Positions 22,331 to 33,223 of a stretch of 64,000 bases of DNA are shown here, one piece after another. Each line of letters starts with the position of its first letter. The stretch's first letter is position 1. The DNA is taken from the NCBI GenBank assembly GCA_946811695.1, contig OX328125.1, positions 104,673,876-104,737,875 of the forward strand, given 5' to 3'. Under the pieces are notes generated by a model. The model was given only the letters and a program-made list of their open reading frames with translations, was not told the DNA's origin and made no database searches. The translations under genes and the position numbers were made by a program. The stretch is from Gonocerus acuteangulatus (taxonomy: Eukaryota > Arthropoda > Insecta > Hemiptera > Coreidae).

Positions 22331-22949
22331 GACTCTAAAGTTACTTCTGATATCTGGAGAAAACATAACTTTCATTATATTTATTTGTTAATTCAAATTT
22401 ATTTTATTATAAAATTTCATTTTCACTTAATCGTGGAAGATATATGTGCCTATATTTATGTGCGTGAGTGTATGTATACGTCTGGATGTGCATGTTTATA
22501 TGTGTGTTACACGTAGTGTATATAAAATAATGAATATGTATGGGTTGTGCACATGCTTATACATATGTAATGTAACTATGTAGTAATGTTTTAATATATA
22601 TAGTAGCTTACATACTTATGACTGTTATATTAATTTTTAATATACTTTTATTGCAAATTAATATGAAATGTCAATAAGAATATGTAATAATTGTTTAATA
22701 ATAAGAACAGATTTTTAATTATCGAGCGAATTATCTGAGTTATAAAAGTCTTAATAAATAAATAAATATTGTAACTGTATTTATGATATGTTGGAATAGG
22801 TCGTTAGAAAATGAACAGAACGTTCTTGATGCAACGAAGTCTGATGCGCTTTCTGCGCTATCTGTTAGCGATAGATACGGATTTCATATTTATTCAGTGA
22901 GCCTTACAAAATATCGCACATTTATCATTTAAAAGGGAGGAAAGATAAT
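22331..22949. other. AT-rich, no feature recognised
   Basis: Includes GTGTGTATG/TATATA-like simple sequence (22440-22560). No gene seen. Confidence 0.45.
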
Positions 22950-23311
22950 ACAGTCTGACTCGTAGGAACTGTGTCATCTTTGCGCCGTTCTGTTCATCAA
23001 CGAATCAAACCGTTCAACGAAACGAACCAAAAATTAGTTTAAAAAAAATATTTTTAACCACTTTTCTCAAAACTGTCACAAATATCACCTTGAAAGTAGT
23101 TTCATTCGTTACCCTACGATAGACAACTCATAATAAGAGTACCTGCGAGCATTATTACTCCAAAACGTAAGAATTATGATTTTATTCCCACGAACATCAT
23201 GGTACGGTGGACGGATTCATCTGGTTGAAATTTGAAGAAAGATTTCTTAGCAAATATCATAAAAATCGGGCCATTTTTCAGCCTGCGAGAGAGTAAACAT
23301 ACCAATATATA

Positions 23312-24938
23312 CAGGGTGTCCCGCATTGAGGTGTCATAACTTTAAGGGTTTATTCTGCACCTCATTTGTAGTTCAGGGACGCAGAAATGAGCGTCCTATC
23401 TCAACATGTAGCAGAGCTATACAAACTTTTGTCTATTTTCAAAATTATTGGGTTTTCTTATGAAAAGCTGTTTTTTTCCGGATTTCTGGTCTATATATCG
23501 TAAATGACGACCACATTTTTAGAATCTAAATTAAATTTCCAATAAGAAACACCCGTTATTGAAATGTTGTCTTGTAAATTAGGAGCTACACTAAGAGCCA
23601 TATAGATGTGAACTTTTGTTATTAGGGTTTTCTTAACTCATTCAATATTTTCTTAATCAGCTATTTGTAGACTTAGCGGTTTGCCTCCGCCTCAAAAGTT
23701 GCATTATTTAATAAGCTTTAAAATAGTACCCTGTTGTTTTAAAAATAAAAATTATTTAAGTCTATTTTTTCTGATTTCTAAGTCAAAACCAATACATTTG
23801 CTGTAGTGTGAAGAAGCCATTACGAACACATTATTTTATTTCACGCGAATATGGTGATGTCCCATCCTTCCAAAATTTGGTACACGCACTTTTTGGGCTG
23901 ATTAGGGATTAGGAGACACCTTGGAAAGAGTGAAAGATGACAGAAGAACATTTTTAAAATAATCACAATTATTGTTATTATTTTAACACAATAAATACAG
24001 ATCTTATATTTTTATACTTTGAGGGCCTTGTTTTATTAAATTTCTATTTTTAATTCTATTCTATTTAATAAAATTAGACACTACAATATCTGCTTATAAG
24101 TAACTGGGTTATCATTACAATCATTAGAAGTTGTATTGAAAAAACTCTCTCCTGCAAATATAAAACGAAAAAATAGATTTAAATGAAAAAACTATTATAC
24201 CACTCTTAAAAATAGAATTTTCATAAAACTAGACCCTGAAAGCATAAAAATATAACATCTGTATTTAGTATGTTAACAATAATTGTGATTATTTCCAAAA
24301 TGTTCTTCTGTCATCTTTCACTCTTTCCAAGCTGTCCCCTAATCCTTAATCAGAGCAAAAGTGTGTGTACCTAATGTTGGAAGGATTGGACATCACCATA
24401 TTTGCGTGAAATTAAATGATGTGTTGGTAATGGCTTCTTCGCACAAAAGCAAATGTATTGGTTTTGACTTAGAAATCAGTAAAAACTAGACTTAAATAAT
24501 TTTTGTTTTTAAAACAACAAGGTACCATTTTAAAGCTTATTAAATAATGCAACTTTTGAGGCGGAGGCAAACCGCTAAGTCTACAAATAGCTGATTAAGA
24601 AAATATTGAATGAGTTAAGAAAACCCTAATAACAATAGTTCACATCTATATGGCTCTTAGTGTAGCTCCTAATTTACATGACAACATTTCAATAACTGGT
24701 GTTTCTTATTGGAAATTTAATTTAGATTCTAAAAATGTGGTCGTCATTTACGATATATAGACCAGAAATCCGGAAAAGACAGCTTTTCATAAGAAAACCC
24801 AATAGTTTTGAAAATAGACAAAAGTTTGTATAGCTCTGCTACATGTTGAGATAGGACGCTCATTTCTACGTCCCTGAACTAAAAATGAGGTGCAGAATAA
24901 ACCCTTAAAATTATGACATCTCAATGTGGGACACCCTG
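23312..24938. mobile_element. CAGGGTGTCCC foldback, ~1.6 kb near-palindrome
   Basis: Left end CAGGGTGTCCCGCATTGAGG (23312); right end is its near-complement (CTCAATGTGGGACACCCTG at 24938). Both are flanked by TA. Arms of roughly 700 bp run inward with few mismatches (GTGGTCGTCATTTACG; GGAGCTACACTAAGAGCC; GAGGCGGAGGCAAACCGC), leaving a short AT-rich centre near 24060-24200. No transposase frame. TA flanks and termini suggest mobilisation by a Tc1/mariner-type enzyme; this is inference. Confidence 0.85.
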
Positions 24939-25423
24939 TATACATATAGTGTTATATTTAAAGTGTATTTATTTGTAATTTCAAGACACTAATTGTGACA
25001 ATATTGAATATATTCTTTCTTTAGGTTTGGTGAGTCTAACCGCAGTTAATTATAATATGTAGAATACCTCAGGTATAAAAATAAACAGATATTTAGTAGT
25101 TAAAATTCAAAAATAATTATTTATTTATATAAATAATTCCACTACTGCGAAGTGATTGTCTCACGTAATAAGTCAAAAAGTCAAAAAAAATCTCCAATAA
25201 AGTATTTAAAAAATGGTAGACAAAATAACTTTAACTGAAAAAATAATAATATTATAAGAATAAAAAATAAATAAAAGCTTTACTATGTTAATAATAATAA
25301 ACTATGAAATTAATATAAAGGGGAAAAAATCAAAATTTTAATGTTTGCTTAAGATTGTTCTGTTGTATTTACTGCCATTTTAATTGTGATTTTAATTAAT
25401 TATGGCATCTCAATGTGGGACAC
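24939..25423. repeat. Second right-hand terminus of the CAGGGTGTCCC family
   Basis: An AT-rich segment that ends with another GGCATCTCAATGTGGGACACCCTG (about 25404-25423). The left end is thus matched by two right ends, implying a nested or tandem insertion. Confidence 0.55.
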
Positions 25424-25557
25424 CCTGGATATACAAGTTTGAACCACCGTTATATTCGAGATCTATAGGTTCTGAAACGTGAAATTTTCTAGTCGGCACT
25501 TCCGGATTGCGTCAAGAGGTCAACCTCATAAGCGAGTTTCCTTCATATGGAGAGAGG

Positions 25558-26085
25558 TTGAGGAATGGGGTACGGCTGTCCCTAGAGTGTCTGCAGTTCT
25601 CTCGTCCCTTTTCCAGCTCCAGTACTTCCTACTGCTGCTGGTTGAGGAATGGGGTACGGCTGTCCCTAGAGTGTCTGCAGTTCTCTCGTCCCTTTTCCAG
25701 CTCCAGTACTTCCTACTGCTGCTGGTTGAGGAGTGGGGTACGGCTGTCCCTTGAGTGTCTGCAGTTCTCTCGTCCCTTTTCCAGCTCCAGTACTTTCTAC
25801 TGCTGCTGGTTGAGGAATGGGGTACGGCTGTCCCTAGAGTGTCTGCAGTTCTCTCGTCCCTTTTCCAGCTCCAGTACTTCCTACTGCTGCAGGTTGAGGA
25901 GTGGGGTACGGCTGTCCATAGAGTGTCTGCAGTTCTCTCGTCCCTTGTCCAGCTCCAGTACTTCCTACTGCTGCTGGTTGAGGAGTGGGGTACGGCTGTC
26001 CCTAGAGTGTCTGCAGTTCGCTCGTCCCTTTTCCAGCTCCAGTACTTCCTACTGCTGCAAGTTGAGGAGTGGGGTATGGCTCTCT
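25558..26085. repeat. 84-bp minisatellite, ~6.3 copies, open in two frames
   Basis: Units start every 84 bp from 25558 (TTGAGGAATGGGGTACGGCT...). The period is 28 codons, so two plus-strand frames stay open for over 200 codons (25507-26199 and 25479-26141). The repeats are much more GC-rich than the flanks and differ by 1-4 bases. No start context, signal or known domain was found, so a protein product is doubtful. The array grows out of the degenerate 3' hairpin of the family A copy. Confidence 0.95.
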
Positions 26086-26538
26086 CTAGTCATCTCGCTT
26101 ACCCGAGGAGGCAAGGGGGCAGCTGTGGCATACGCTCGTGATTTTTTTTATGTTTATGTGAGCACATTACAAAATGTATTATTATTTTACAGAATGTAAT
26201 TTCATTAAATTAATAAATAAAATCAATTATTAAAAAAAAAAAAAAAAACACCTTAAGTGACTATAAATATCATGTTCTTACCTTCATAAAGGCTTTAACA
26301 TGTCTGCCATTTGCGCTAAATTGTCTGTAGTTGTCCAATCTGACGATGTTCTCAACCTCTAGGGTTGACAGGTTTTCCTGAGAGTAGCTTTTTGTATAAA
26401 GCACTAGGTATATCAACAAAAACTAAATATAGAAAAACTTTATTCTAAACAGAATATCACAATATATTTGGTGCCACATTTCACAAAACCATTGCTTCCA
26501 ATGGTCACAAATTAATTATTAATCACATGTTATAAGAA
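26086..26538. other. Downstream flank of the CPCFC gene
   Basis: Contains poly-A 26232-26249; nothing else recognised. Confidence 0.4.
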
Positions 26539-26544
26539 TTTATT
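26539..26544 (-). terminator. Candidate polyadenylation signal AATAAA
   Basis: Minus-strand AATAAA about 100 bp after the stop codon of the last CPCFC exon. Correct place and strand, but in an AT-rich region a chance hit is possible. Confidence 0.5.
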
Positions 26545-26645
26545 TCATTGTAACAAGTAGTTTCCACTTTGGTCTTGAGATAATGAGTTCATAACTCCAT
26601 GATGTAGTCGGTAATTGGTTTGATTGCCGATTTGATTCAGAGAGC

Positions 26646-26742
26646 TCAGCTGCAGAAAGGGTAGTTGGGGCATTGGATGGGCGAAAGTCCGACAGGATAG
26701 CCAGGGGCGCTGAAGAAGAAGTGGTCCAGTTCACCGTTATCT
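26646..26742 (-). CDS. CPCFC: CPCFC cuticular protein, last coding exon
   Basis: Minus-strand exon behind a strong acceptor (TTTTTTTTCAG ending at 26743). It begins by completing a Leu codon split 2+1 with the preceding exon, then reads DNGELDHFFFSAPGYPVG, LSPIQCPNYPFCS and TGA (26646-26648). The CPNYPFC heptad is the Cys-x5-Cys motif that defines the CPCFC cuticular protein family (extracellular chitinous cuticle, Pancrustacea), and it ends the protein as is usual in this family. The phase fits the donor at 34489 exactly, and no stop interrupts the junction. A polyadenylation signal follows at 26544. What the family does in cuticle is structural; no enzymatic role is known. Confidence 0.85.
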
Positions 26743-26942
26743 CTGAAAAAAAACATAAAAAATAATTTTATTTTAAAAAGTATCCATTTTTTGAAGCAGA
26801 GAATGAAGAAATAATAGCTCTGCCGTTTATTAAGAATGCCCATATTTCGAACAAAGTGCTACAGAAGTGAAAAAAAGAAAAATATATAAAGTTGACACCA
26901 AGTTACAAATAACCAATAAATAAGCTAGATAAATAGAGAAGA

Positions 26943-27994
26943 AAAAAGTCCGTCACGCAGGAGCTGCATAACTAAGCACTTTCCTCAGAATTTGGGTAGT
27001 GTAGACTGCTTTCCAGAACAATTTGCTTAAAATATCCTACATAAATAAAATAAAAACGTGAATAGTTCTCATTTTGTAATGAGTACCTGATCAATTATTA
27101 ATTTGCATCCAGAGTTATGTTTACACATGGTACCTACTACACTACGTAATAAATACAAAAATCCTCATATTATCGTATTTTGATCTAACGCAGGAACAGG
27201 ATACAGTCACTCTAGTGGTAGAAAGCACTCCTTGCGGCGGCTTTGTGAACCTACGACTGCCGGCTTTTCTATTCAAATATATTACAAATTAAACCCCCGC
27301 TTTCCGATTGACCGATTCAGCTCATTTTTACAACACTTCTTTCTCATGAGTTACCCACGACGTATACCGCGTTTCGTTACAATACAGCAGAAATTACGAC
27401 CGGTATGAGTATATTAGGAATTTGGGTCCGGAGTAAACCCCCCCTTCTGATGAACCGATTTAGTTTATTTTTACAACACATATTTACCTGTAGATTACCA
27501 CTACGAATACCGAGTTTCGTCGAAAGATACCAAAAATCACGGCTGGTAGTGGCGAATTGGTATTGTGGGTCCGGAGTAAACCCCCCCTTCTAATGAACCG
27601 ATTTAGTTCATTTTTATATCTCACTTTTCTCTCTATATTACCACTAAGAATACCAAGTTTCGTTGAAATATAACAAATATTACGGCTGACATAGTCAAAT
27701 AAGTGTTTTGGGTTCGGGGTAAACCCCCCCTTCCGGTGGACCGACTTTGGTGGTTAACGAACTCGTTCAATCGTTTGCTAATTGAATGCTATATACCAAG
27801 TTTCGTGACGAAAAAACAAAAACTCTGGCCGCTATCGTGTTAACAGACATATATATATAGATATATATAAATTTTAACGGGGGTCATTTTCGGTGTCTAC
27901 TAGGTAGGATCGATAAAGATTTGAAGAAATTTTTCAAAAATTCCGCCATGAGTCCAACCTCAATAGCTACTTTCCTTCGGAGGAAAGTGCTAAA
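26943..27994 (+). mobile_element. Helentron-like family B, copy 1 (1.05 kb)
   Basis: 5' AAAAAGTCCGTCACGCAGG with the small GCAG-gag-CTGC hairpin; subterminal AAGCACTTTCC (about 26975) mirrored by GGAAAGTGCTAA at the 3' end (27982-27993); terminal hairpin ACTTTCC/GGAAAGT. Internal ~145-bp units (GGAGTAAACCCCCCC...) occur about three times, then AACAGACATATATA. Lies in the CPCFC intron. No ORF of note. Confidence 0.88.
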
Positions 27995-28923
27995 ACGTGC
28001 TAGAGAATGAAAAAAACCCAGTACTGTAGTAAGAAATATTCACATGATATTTTCGAATTCCGCTCAGAAAGCTCTACTTCTAGCAACAAAAAATTGTTTG
28101 TCATTTGACGTATCCCATTTTACAGACAAATACATTTTCCTAGTACAAGCAATTAAAAAAAAATAACAAGCAATAAAATACTAAGGTAAACAGACAAAAA
28201 GAACATTCGGTTTCTTTTTCACCCAATGTGACCGTATGATCAAAAATAACTTTAGAAACTTGTTTGTAGGACAGCCATCAAGTTTCCGAATAGTTATAGT
28301 TTATTTAACGTGATTTCTCAACCGTTTTAGTGATATTTAAATAAATATCCGAAAATTCTACAACTGCTCATGTCCGTTAATAATTTTTTCCCCCCTGAAT
28401 ACTTCCTTAACTCCGAATGTAAACAAAAATAAAATATCTTAGTTCGGATGAATTCAAAACGTAAAAATATTTCAACTGAATCCAAAGATTCCGAAAATTA
28501 GTTTTATCAATTTTTCCCCAAAACGGTTACAGATATCGCACTTGAAAATGATTTCATACGTTTTCCTGTGTTATTGAAAATATAAAACGTATTCCTGGAA
28601 GTCTAAAATCAAAAAGCCGTATTTGCGATTTTGTCGCTAGTAGAAAAACTATTTTTATCCATTTTTCTCGAAAACGGATACACATATCGCCTTGGTGGTG
28701 GTTTCATTCGTTTCCCCAGAATATAAAACGTATATTAAGTCCCCCTTGAAGCCTACAAATCTTCAAGGGGGAAGCCGTAAGCGCAATGATTTATTTTGCG
28801 CAAATTTCGGTAATGAAACAATGTTCCGGTAGGCGGATTCTGGTAGGAGCAGAATTGCAGATCAATCAAGTATCAAATTTCATTTAAATCGAACCATTTT
28901 GGAGCCTGTTTGAGAGCACTCAG

Positions 28924-28995
<72 letters not shown>
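27995..28995 (+). mobile_element. Family A, diverged, 3'-truncated at (TA)n
   Basis: Old copy with ACAGACAAAAAGAACATTCGG, CTTCCTTAACTCCGAATG, repeated TTTTTCnCnAAAACGGnTACA blocks (28515, 28660), GGCGGATTCTGGT, and AATTTCATTTAAATCGAACC before a long (TA)n at 28928-28993. The terminal hairpin is lost. Confidence 0.65.
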
Positions 28996-28999
28996 TCAA

Positions 29000-29670
29000 A
29001 TAGAATGTATAAAATATGAAATTGAAGCTATTAACGTTTAGAAATACTCGTATTTAATATTCGAGAAGATATGGTCGACCGTTCGGAAGTAGGATTCCTT
29101 TCGGAATCCATATATATCCATCTAGAAAACAATCCCGTCAATGACAAAATTGATAAAGAAGTCATCTCCTCAACCTATTCCAACATTTTCCATATCCTCA
29201 AAACCTCCCGTTAGGTAATCCCACCCGGTTCGTTGCCCTATTCCCACACACCGTCTGATCCTTCCCTGTACCTGCAATACCCATCGGCAAGTCCTTTATC
29301 TTTACCGCCGTCCCTCTGTCCTTACTCCCAGGTCGACTTCTCCCCAACCCCTCACCCCCATCCTCTCCTGTCTAGCCCTGGCCCAATCCTTCCCTGTACC
29401 TGCAATATCCATCGACAAGTCCTTTATCTTTACCGCGGTCTTTACCCTCCGTCCTTACTCCCAGCTCAACTTCTCTCCACCCCCTCCCCCCCATCCTCTC
29501 CTGTCTAGCCCTGCCCCATCCTTCCAGTCTTCAGAAATGTTCTCTTCTTGAAACGGGACAGTTCTCAATCTTCTCAATAGGTATGTTACTATGACACTTG
29601 TACTGTATTCTCTTGGATACCATATACATGTATATTTATTTATATTGCTATTATTATACTATATATATAT

Positions 29671-29746
<76 letters not shown>

Positions 29747-29930
29747 TAATATTTTCAAGCATATAGGTACTCATATTTATGTTAATGTTTCTAGCCTTTT
29801 TTTTTTTTTTTTGTCCTTACCATTATTATACCATATATGTTTTTACAGCCCTGAAGATGGCTTGTATAGCAAGCCGAAACGTTGGTGGCAATAAATATAC
29901 AGTTTAGCAAATAAAATGTGTTTTATTGAA
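29000..29930 (+). mobile_element. Penelope-like retroelement remnant (probable)
   Basis: A pyrimidine-rich stretch with a ~150-bp tandem duplication (CCTTCCCTGTACCTGCAATA at 29261 and 29391) is followed by two (TA)n blocks (29660-29740), then the hammerhead-like core at 29851 and ATAAATATACAGTTTAGC. The CCTGAAGATGGC...GCCGAAACGTTGG box is typical of Penelope-like terminal repeats. No RT domain is left here. Confidence 0.5.
29848..29885 (+). ncRNA. Hammerhead-ribozyme-like core (minimal type)
   Basis: CTGAAGA (29851-29857) fits the CUGANGA core. Stem II GGCTTG/CAAGCC (29859-29864 / 29870-29875) is perfect with a TATAG loop. GAAAC (29876-29880) supplies the second core strand. ACGT after GAA is self-complementary, as expected of dimer-forming variants with a very short stem III. 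Stem I is weak (GCC with GGU). Similar variants are known in Penelope-like elements. Activity not shown. Confidence 0.5.
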
Positions 29931-30357
29931 TAAGAACACTGACCGAAACCCCGACGATCAACGCTTCCGTATTTAATATTCTAATTCTCATTAATGCCAA
30001 TTTTTTTTTTTTTATGCTAAAATATATCTGAATTTGATATCTTTATTCTCAGAATAAACGTAGTACATTTCTTTTTTCTTTTTGATGCATCCGCTTTCCG
30101 ACCTTGGACTGTCTCGAGACATTCTTGCATAATTTATAATTATATATTCCGCTAGTGTAAACATATCCTTGTTTATATTATGGTAAGCCGCTATCAGGTA
30201 TAGTGGATGGACGTTTGCATATTATATTCATCCAGCTTATTTTTAAATACGTTGCTTCATATGATCACATGAACGTTGCTTCATATTCACATAAGAGGTG
30301 AAAAAAAATTTCAAACATACATTTTTGAAACTCATAAAATATATTACTGGTTTTTGC
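29931..30357. other. No feature recognised (intronic)
   Basis: AT-rich sequence with a poly-T run at 30001-30013; nothing recognised. Confidence 0.4.
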
Positions 30358-30360
30358 TTG

Positions 30361-30395
<35 letters not shown>

Positions 30396-30430
30396 GGCGC
30401 ATCTACATCTTGGCCATTACCGCCGGGCTA
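30358..30430 (-). mobile_element. tRNA-derived SINE family 1, tail only
   Basis: Poly-T 30363-30393 followed by TACGGCGCATCTACATCTTGG and the GCCATTACCGCCG body end; head missing. The adjacent TTGCTTGGCCTTATACGG repeats host sequence seen just before the tail (TTGCTTGGCC at 30354), consistent with a short target duplication. Confidence 0.75.
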
Positions 30431-31085
30431 TTGCTTGGCCTTATACGGTTTAATGCTCTGAAGTATTATTTAATGATTTGTCACGGTAATTATTAAATAT
30501 TATTAAAAAAAAATTACATTTTTCTCTAGACATTTATCTCAAAAAGAGAATAAGTTGTCTTAAGTCGAGTACGTATAGGCCATACACGGCTTATGTACTT
30601 ACATCTCATGACAGGACAGACCGAAATGTAAAATATGTCCTTTACTACAAAATACATATGTACTGAATTTCTACTGAGAAAAATATATAACTTACCGGAC
30701 AACATGACTGACTTACTATCCGATGGGAGACAATATATAGACAAGATTTACAATTACTTGAAAAATAAATCTTATATGATGTAATTTGTCGGCTATATAT
30801 GTAACAAATATATTTTGATAATTTATATAAGAAAATTGAGATTTATCTACATGTAAATCTCATTGCTGAACGCAATAATGAACATTTTTATTCCAAAGAA
30901 GACAAATACTTGTAATAAAATAAAACATAGAAATAGTACTAAAATAAAATTTAATCAAGTCTTCGCATTCTCCAAAAACCTACAAAAAACATTTTTTTTT
31001 TTTTTTTCAAAACAGCTAAAATGTATTATCCTAATTGGTCACCCTACGATATAATATTTCTACATATATACATAAACAGCATATT
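30431..31085. other. No feature recognised (intronic)
   Basis: AT-rich; small frames at 30526-30744 and 30863-31054 lack motifs. Confidence 0.4.
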
Positions 31086-31087
31086 TA

Positions 31088-31679
31088 TGTTACCGGCAAT
31101 GTATAGAATCCAGGCATTATATAGAATGCCCAAGTAGTTTAGGGAAAGTGTAGAAAGTATTAGTTTTTACAACATATTACACAGATTGCTTAGGTATTGT
31201 ATAAAATCCTTAGGTATTCTATAGAATGGCTGTTGCTTATTTGGCATTGTATAAAATTAAAAAGGTTTTGAGTTTACTCTATACACTTTAACCTAGGTAA
31301 TTTGAGTAACTTCAAAAATTGGTTAAAAACAAGCTCTTTTCGTACAGCAAACAATTTATTTAAAACAATATATTAAGTGAGATTGTTATCTACATATTTA
31401 CAGCTACTCGTTGGAGCAGGGCTGAGTATTGTCACACTTAGAATTCCATTTTCTTTGCTCTTTTACTCATTTACACTCTGTACTCTTGACAGTTATTCAC
31501 TCCTAGAAGCTATATATTCTCTCTTTCATACTTTGCCTAAAGCACAGTAGGCATTCTTTATAATGCCTAGGGAAAGTATGAACTACGCTTTATTTCATAC
31601 ATTGTCTGCTGGAACTAGGCGTTCTATAGAATGCCTAGGCATTCTATACATTGCCTGATTATATACTTTGCCGGTAACA
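31088..31679. mobile_element. TA-flanked MITE built of ATAGAATGCC palindromes
   Basis: Perfect 12-bp termini TGTTACCGGCAA (31088) and TTGCCGGTAACA (to 31679), with TA on both sides. Subterminal zones consist of repeated imperfect palindromes of the form GGCATTCTATAGAATGCC (near 31112, 31210, 31225, 31550, 31620, 31635), linked by TAGG/CCTA. No ORF. Confidence 0.85.
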
Positions 31680-31681
31680 TA

Positions 31682-32302
31682 TACACTTTACAACGTTTCA
31701 ATTTGGTTATAAGCATTTCTTTTCGTTGAAAAAGCATTTATACTTGTTTAATGGCTTTGAAAAGTTAAAAAATAAATAAATAAAGGAGGCCGAGGACCAT
31801 GAACGGGAAAAATTATCCATGTTTTTTTTACATTTTCGTTAGTTGATAACAGTTTTACATTAATATTCTAATAATTGATAGTAAAAATTCTACATAAAAT
31901 TACTTATGTTATTTGAAAACGGGGTTCACTTTAAGCTTTTTTTCCAATTTGTTTCTTAGGACCATTAATACTTCATATGAAAGATTACTTGTAAGAATTC
32001 AAATATTCAGCTAACATGGATATATTGTTCGGAAGGTCAGTTATAAATGATTTAATTCTAATAACATTGTAATGTTATCATTAATACAGAATAATTAAAG
32101 TTATTGTTGCAGTAAATAGCTTCCAGTAAGGATAAGTGAATTAATCAAATTGTTAAAAAATAAAATACATACAAAAAGGGAAAATAACTTTTCAAGTACT
32201 TATTTCAAGGAAATATAACAACAAAAATGCATAGTTCTATATTTGAATATTCTTTTAGGTATATTAACCACCAATCATGTATATAAATCAGTAAATTATG
32301 AA
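31682..32302. other. No feature recognised (intronic)
   Basis: AT-rich; no coding sequence, element terminus or structured repeat seen. Confidence 0.4.
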
Positions 32303-32391
32303 CAGAATAAAATTAAGAAACGAAGACAAGGTATGGTTGGGATTCGGCTAGGAGAAAAAATCGTCAGACCGTCAGGAAGAAATCTGTATTG

Positions 32392-32428
32392 GACGTTTCG
32401 GCTGCACATTGGCAGCCTTCTTCAGCTA
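32392..32428 (-). ncRNA. Hammerhead-like core, left arm
   Basis: On the minus strand: CTGAAGA (32425-32419), stem II GGCTGC/GCAGCC perfect 6 bp with loop CAATGT, GAAAC (32399-32395), then GTC. The immediate GTC after GAAAC would be a classic cleavage triplet in a dimeric fold. Stem I is poor. Confidence 0.4.
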
Positions 32429-33069
32429 AAACATATATACAACTTATAAGTAAAAAACAGGCAGAACTGAGCGTAATATATACAACATGACAATAAATTT
32501 TGAACCAATCTTATTTTTAAAGAATGAAAATACGGTAGTCGGAAAGTAAACAGCATGTAGAAAGTAGTGAGTAAACTGTACAAAAACTAACCAGTACAAA
32601 AAACTAACATTTTTTTTATATTGTGAGAAAAAACAATCTATTCTATAAGTGAACACAATTTATAATAATCAATATAAAGGTACGTACCACTAGAGAATGC
32701 CTAGGGGGGAGGGAGGAAGGCCTCGAGGACACTTAGGTAACCATGGTTGGATGTATGAGGGATAGCAAGTACACAGGGGGTTTTATAGTTATGACTGGGG
32801 GAGGGGAGGAGGAGGCGGTAAGTCGGTGAAGATGAATGAAGTGCTTTCTCACAATATTAAAAAATGTTAGTTTTTTTGTACTGATTAGTTTTTGTAAAGT
32901 TTACTTAATACTTTCTACATGCTGTTTACTTTCCAACTACCGTACTTTCATTGTTTAAAAATAAGATTGGTTCAAAATTTATTGTCATGTTGTATATATT
33001 ACGCTCAGTTCTGCCTGTTTTTTATAAGTTGTGTATATATTTTTTTACTTATAAGTTGGATGTATTTTT

Positions 33070-33108
33070 TAGCTGAAGAAGGCTGTCAATGTGCAGCCGA
33101 AACGTCCA
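33070..33108 (+). ncRNA. Hammerhead-like core, right arm
   Basis: CTGAAGA (33073-33079), stem II GGCTG/CAGCC (one pair lost by C to T relative to the left arm), GAAAC (33099-33103), GTC. Mirror copy of the left-arm core. Confidence 0.4.
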
Positions 33109-33223
33109 ATACAGATTTCTTCCTGAAGGTCTGACGTTTTTTTCTCTTAGCCGAATCCCAATCATACCTTGTCTTCGTAACTTTACAACGGCTAACTATC
33201 TCCATCTCCAGAATAAAATTAAG

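Larger units (their letters stand above)
22950..25557 (+). mobile_element. Family A, diverged, split by a foldback insertion
   Basis: A 5' end like AGTCTGACTCGTAGGAACTG at 22952, then the internal CTCAAAACTGTCACAAATATC and GGACGGATTCATCTGGTT parts, up to ACCAATATATA at 23311. The sequence resumes at 25424 with TACAAGTTTGAACCACCG, CTAGTCGGCACTTCCGG and a degenerate 3' hairpin that grades into the 84-bp minisatellite. The intervening 2.1 kb is foldback DNA. Confidence 0.75.
32318..33208. mobile_element. Inverted Penelope-like LTR pair with 15-bp target duplication
   Basis: Two arms of about 310-330 bp in inverted order (32321-32635 and 32850-33177) surround a GC-rich spacer (GGGGGGAGGGAGGAAGG). 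The insertion is bordered by an exact 15-bp direct repeat CAGAATAAAATTAAG (32303-32317; 33209-33223). Each arm carries an outward hammerhead-like core. Long variable target duplications and inverted LTR-like units are features of Penelope-like elements. Coding sequence absent. Confidence 0.7.

Noticed and set aside
28928..28993. Origin or regulatory AT-tract
   Set aside because: It is the usual (TA)n block of family A and occurs at the same place in most copies of A and B.
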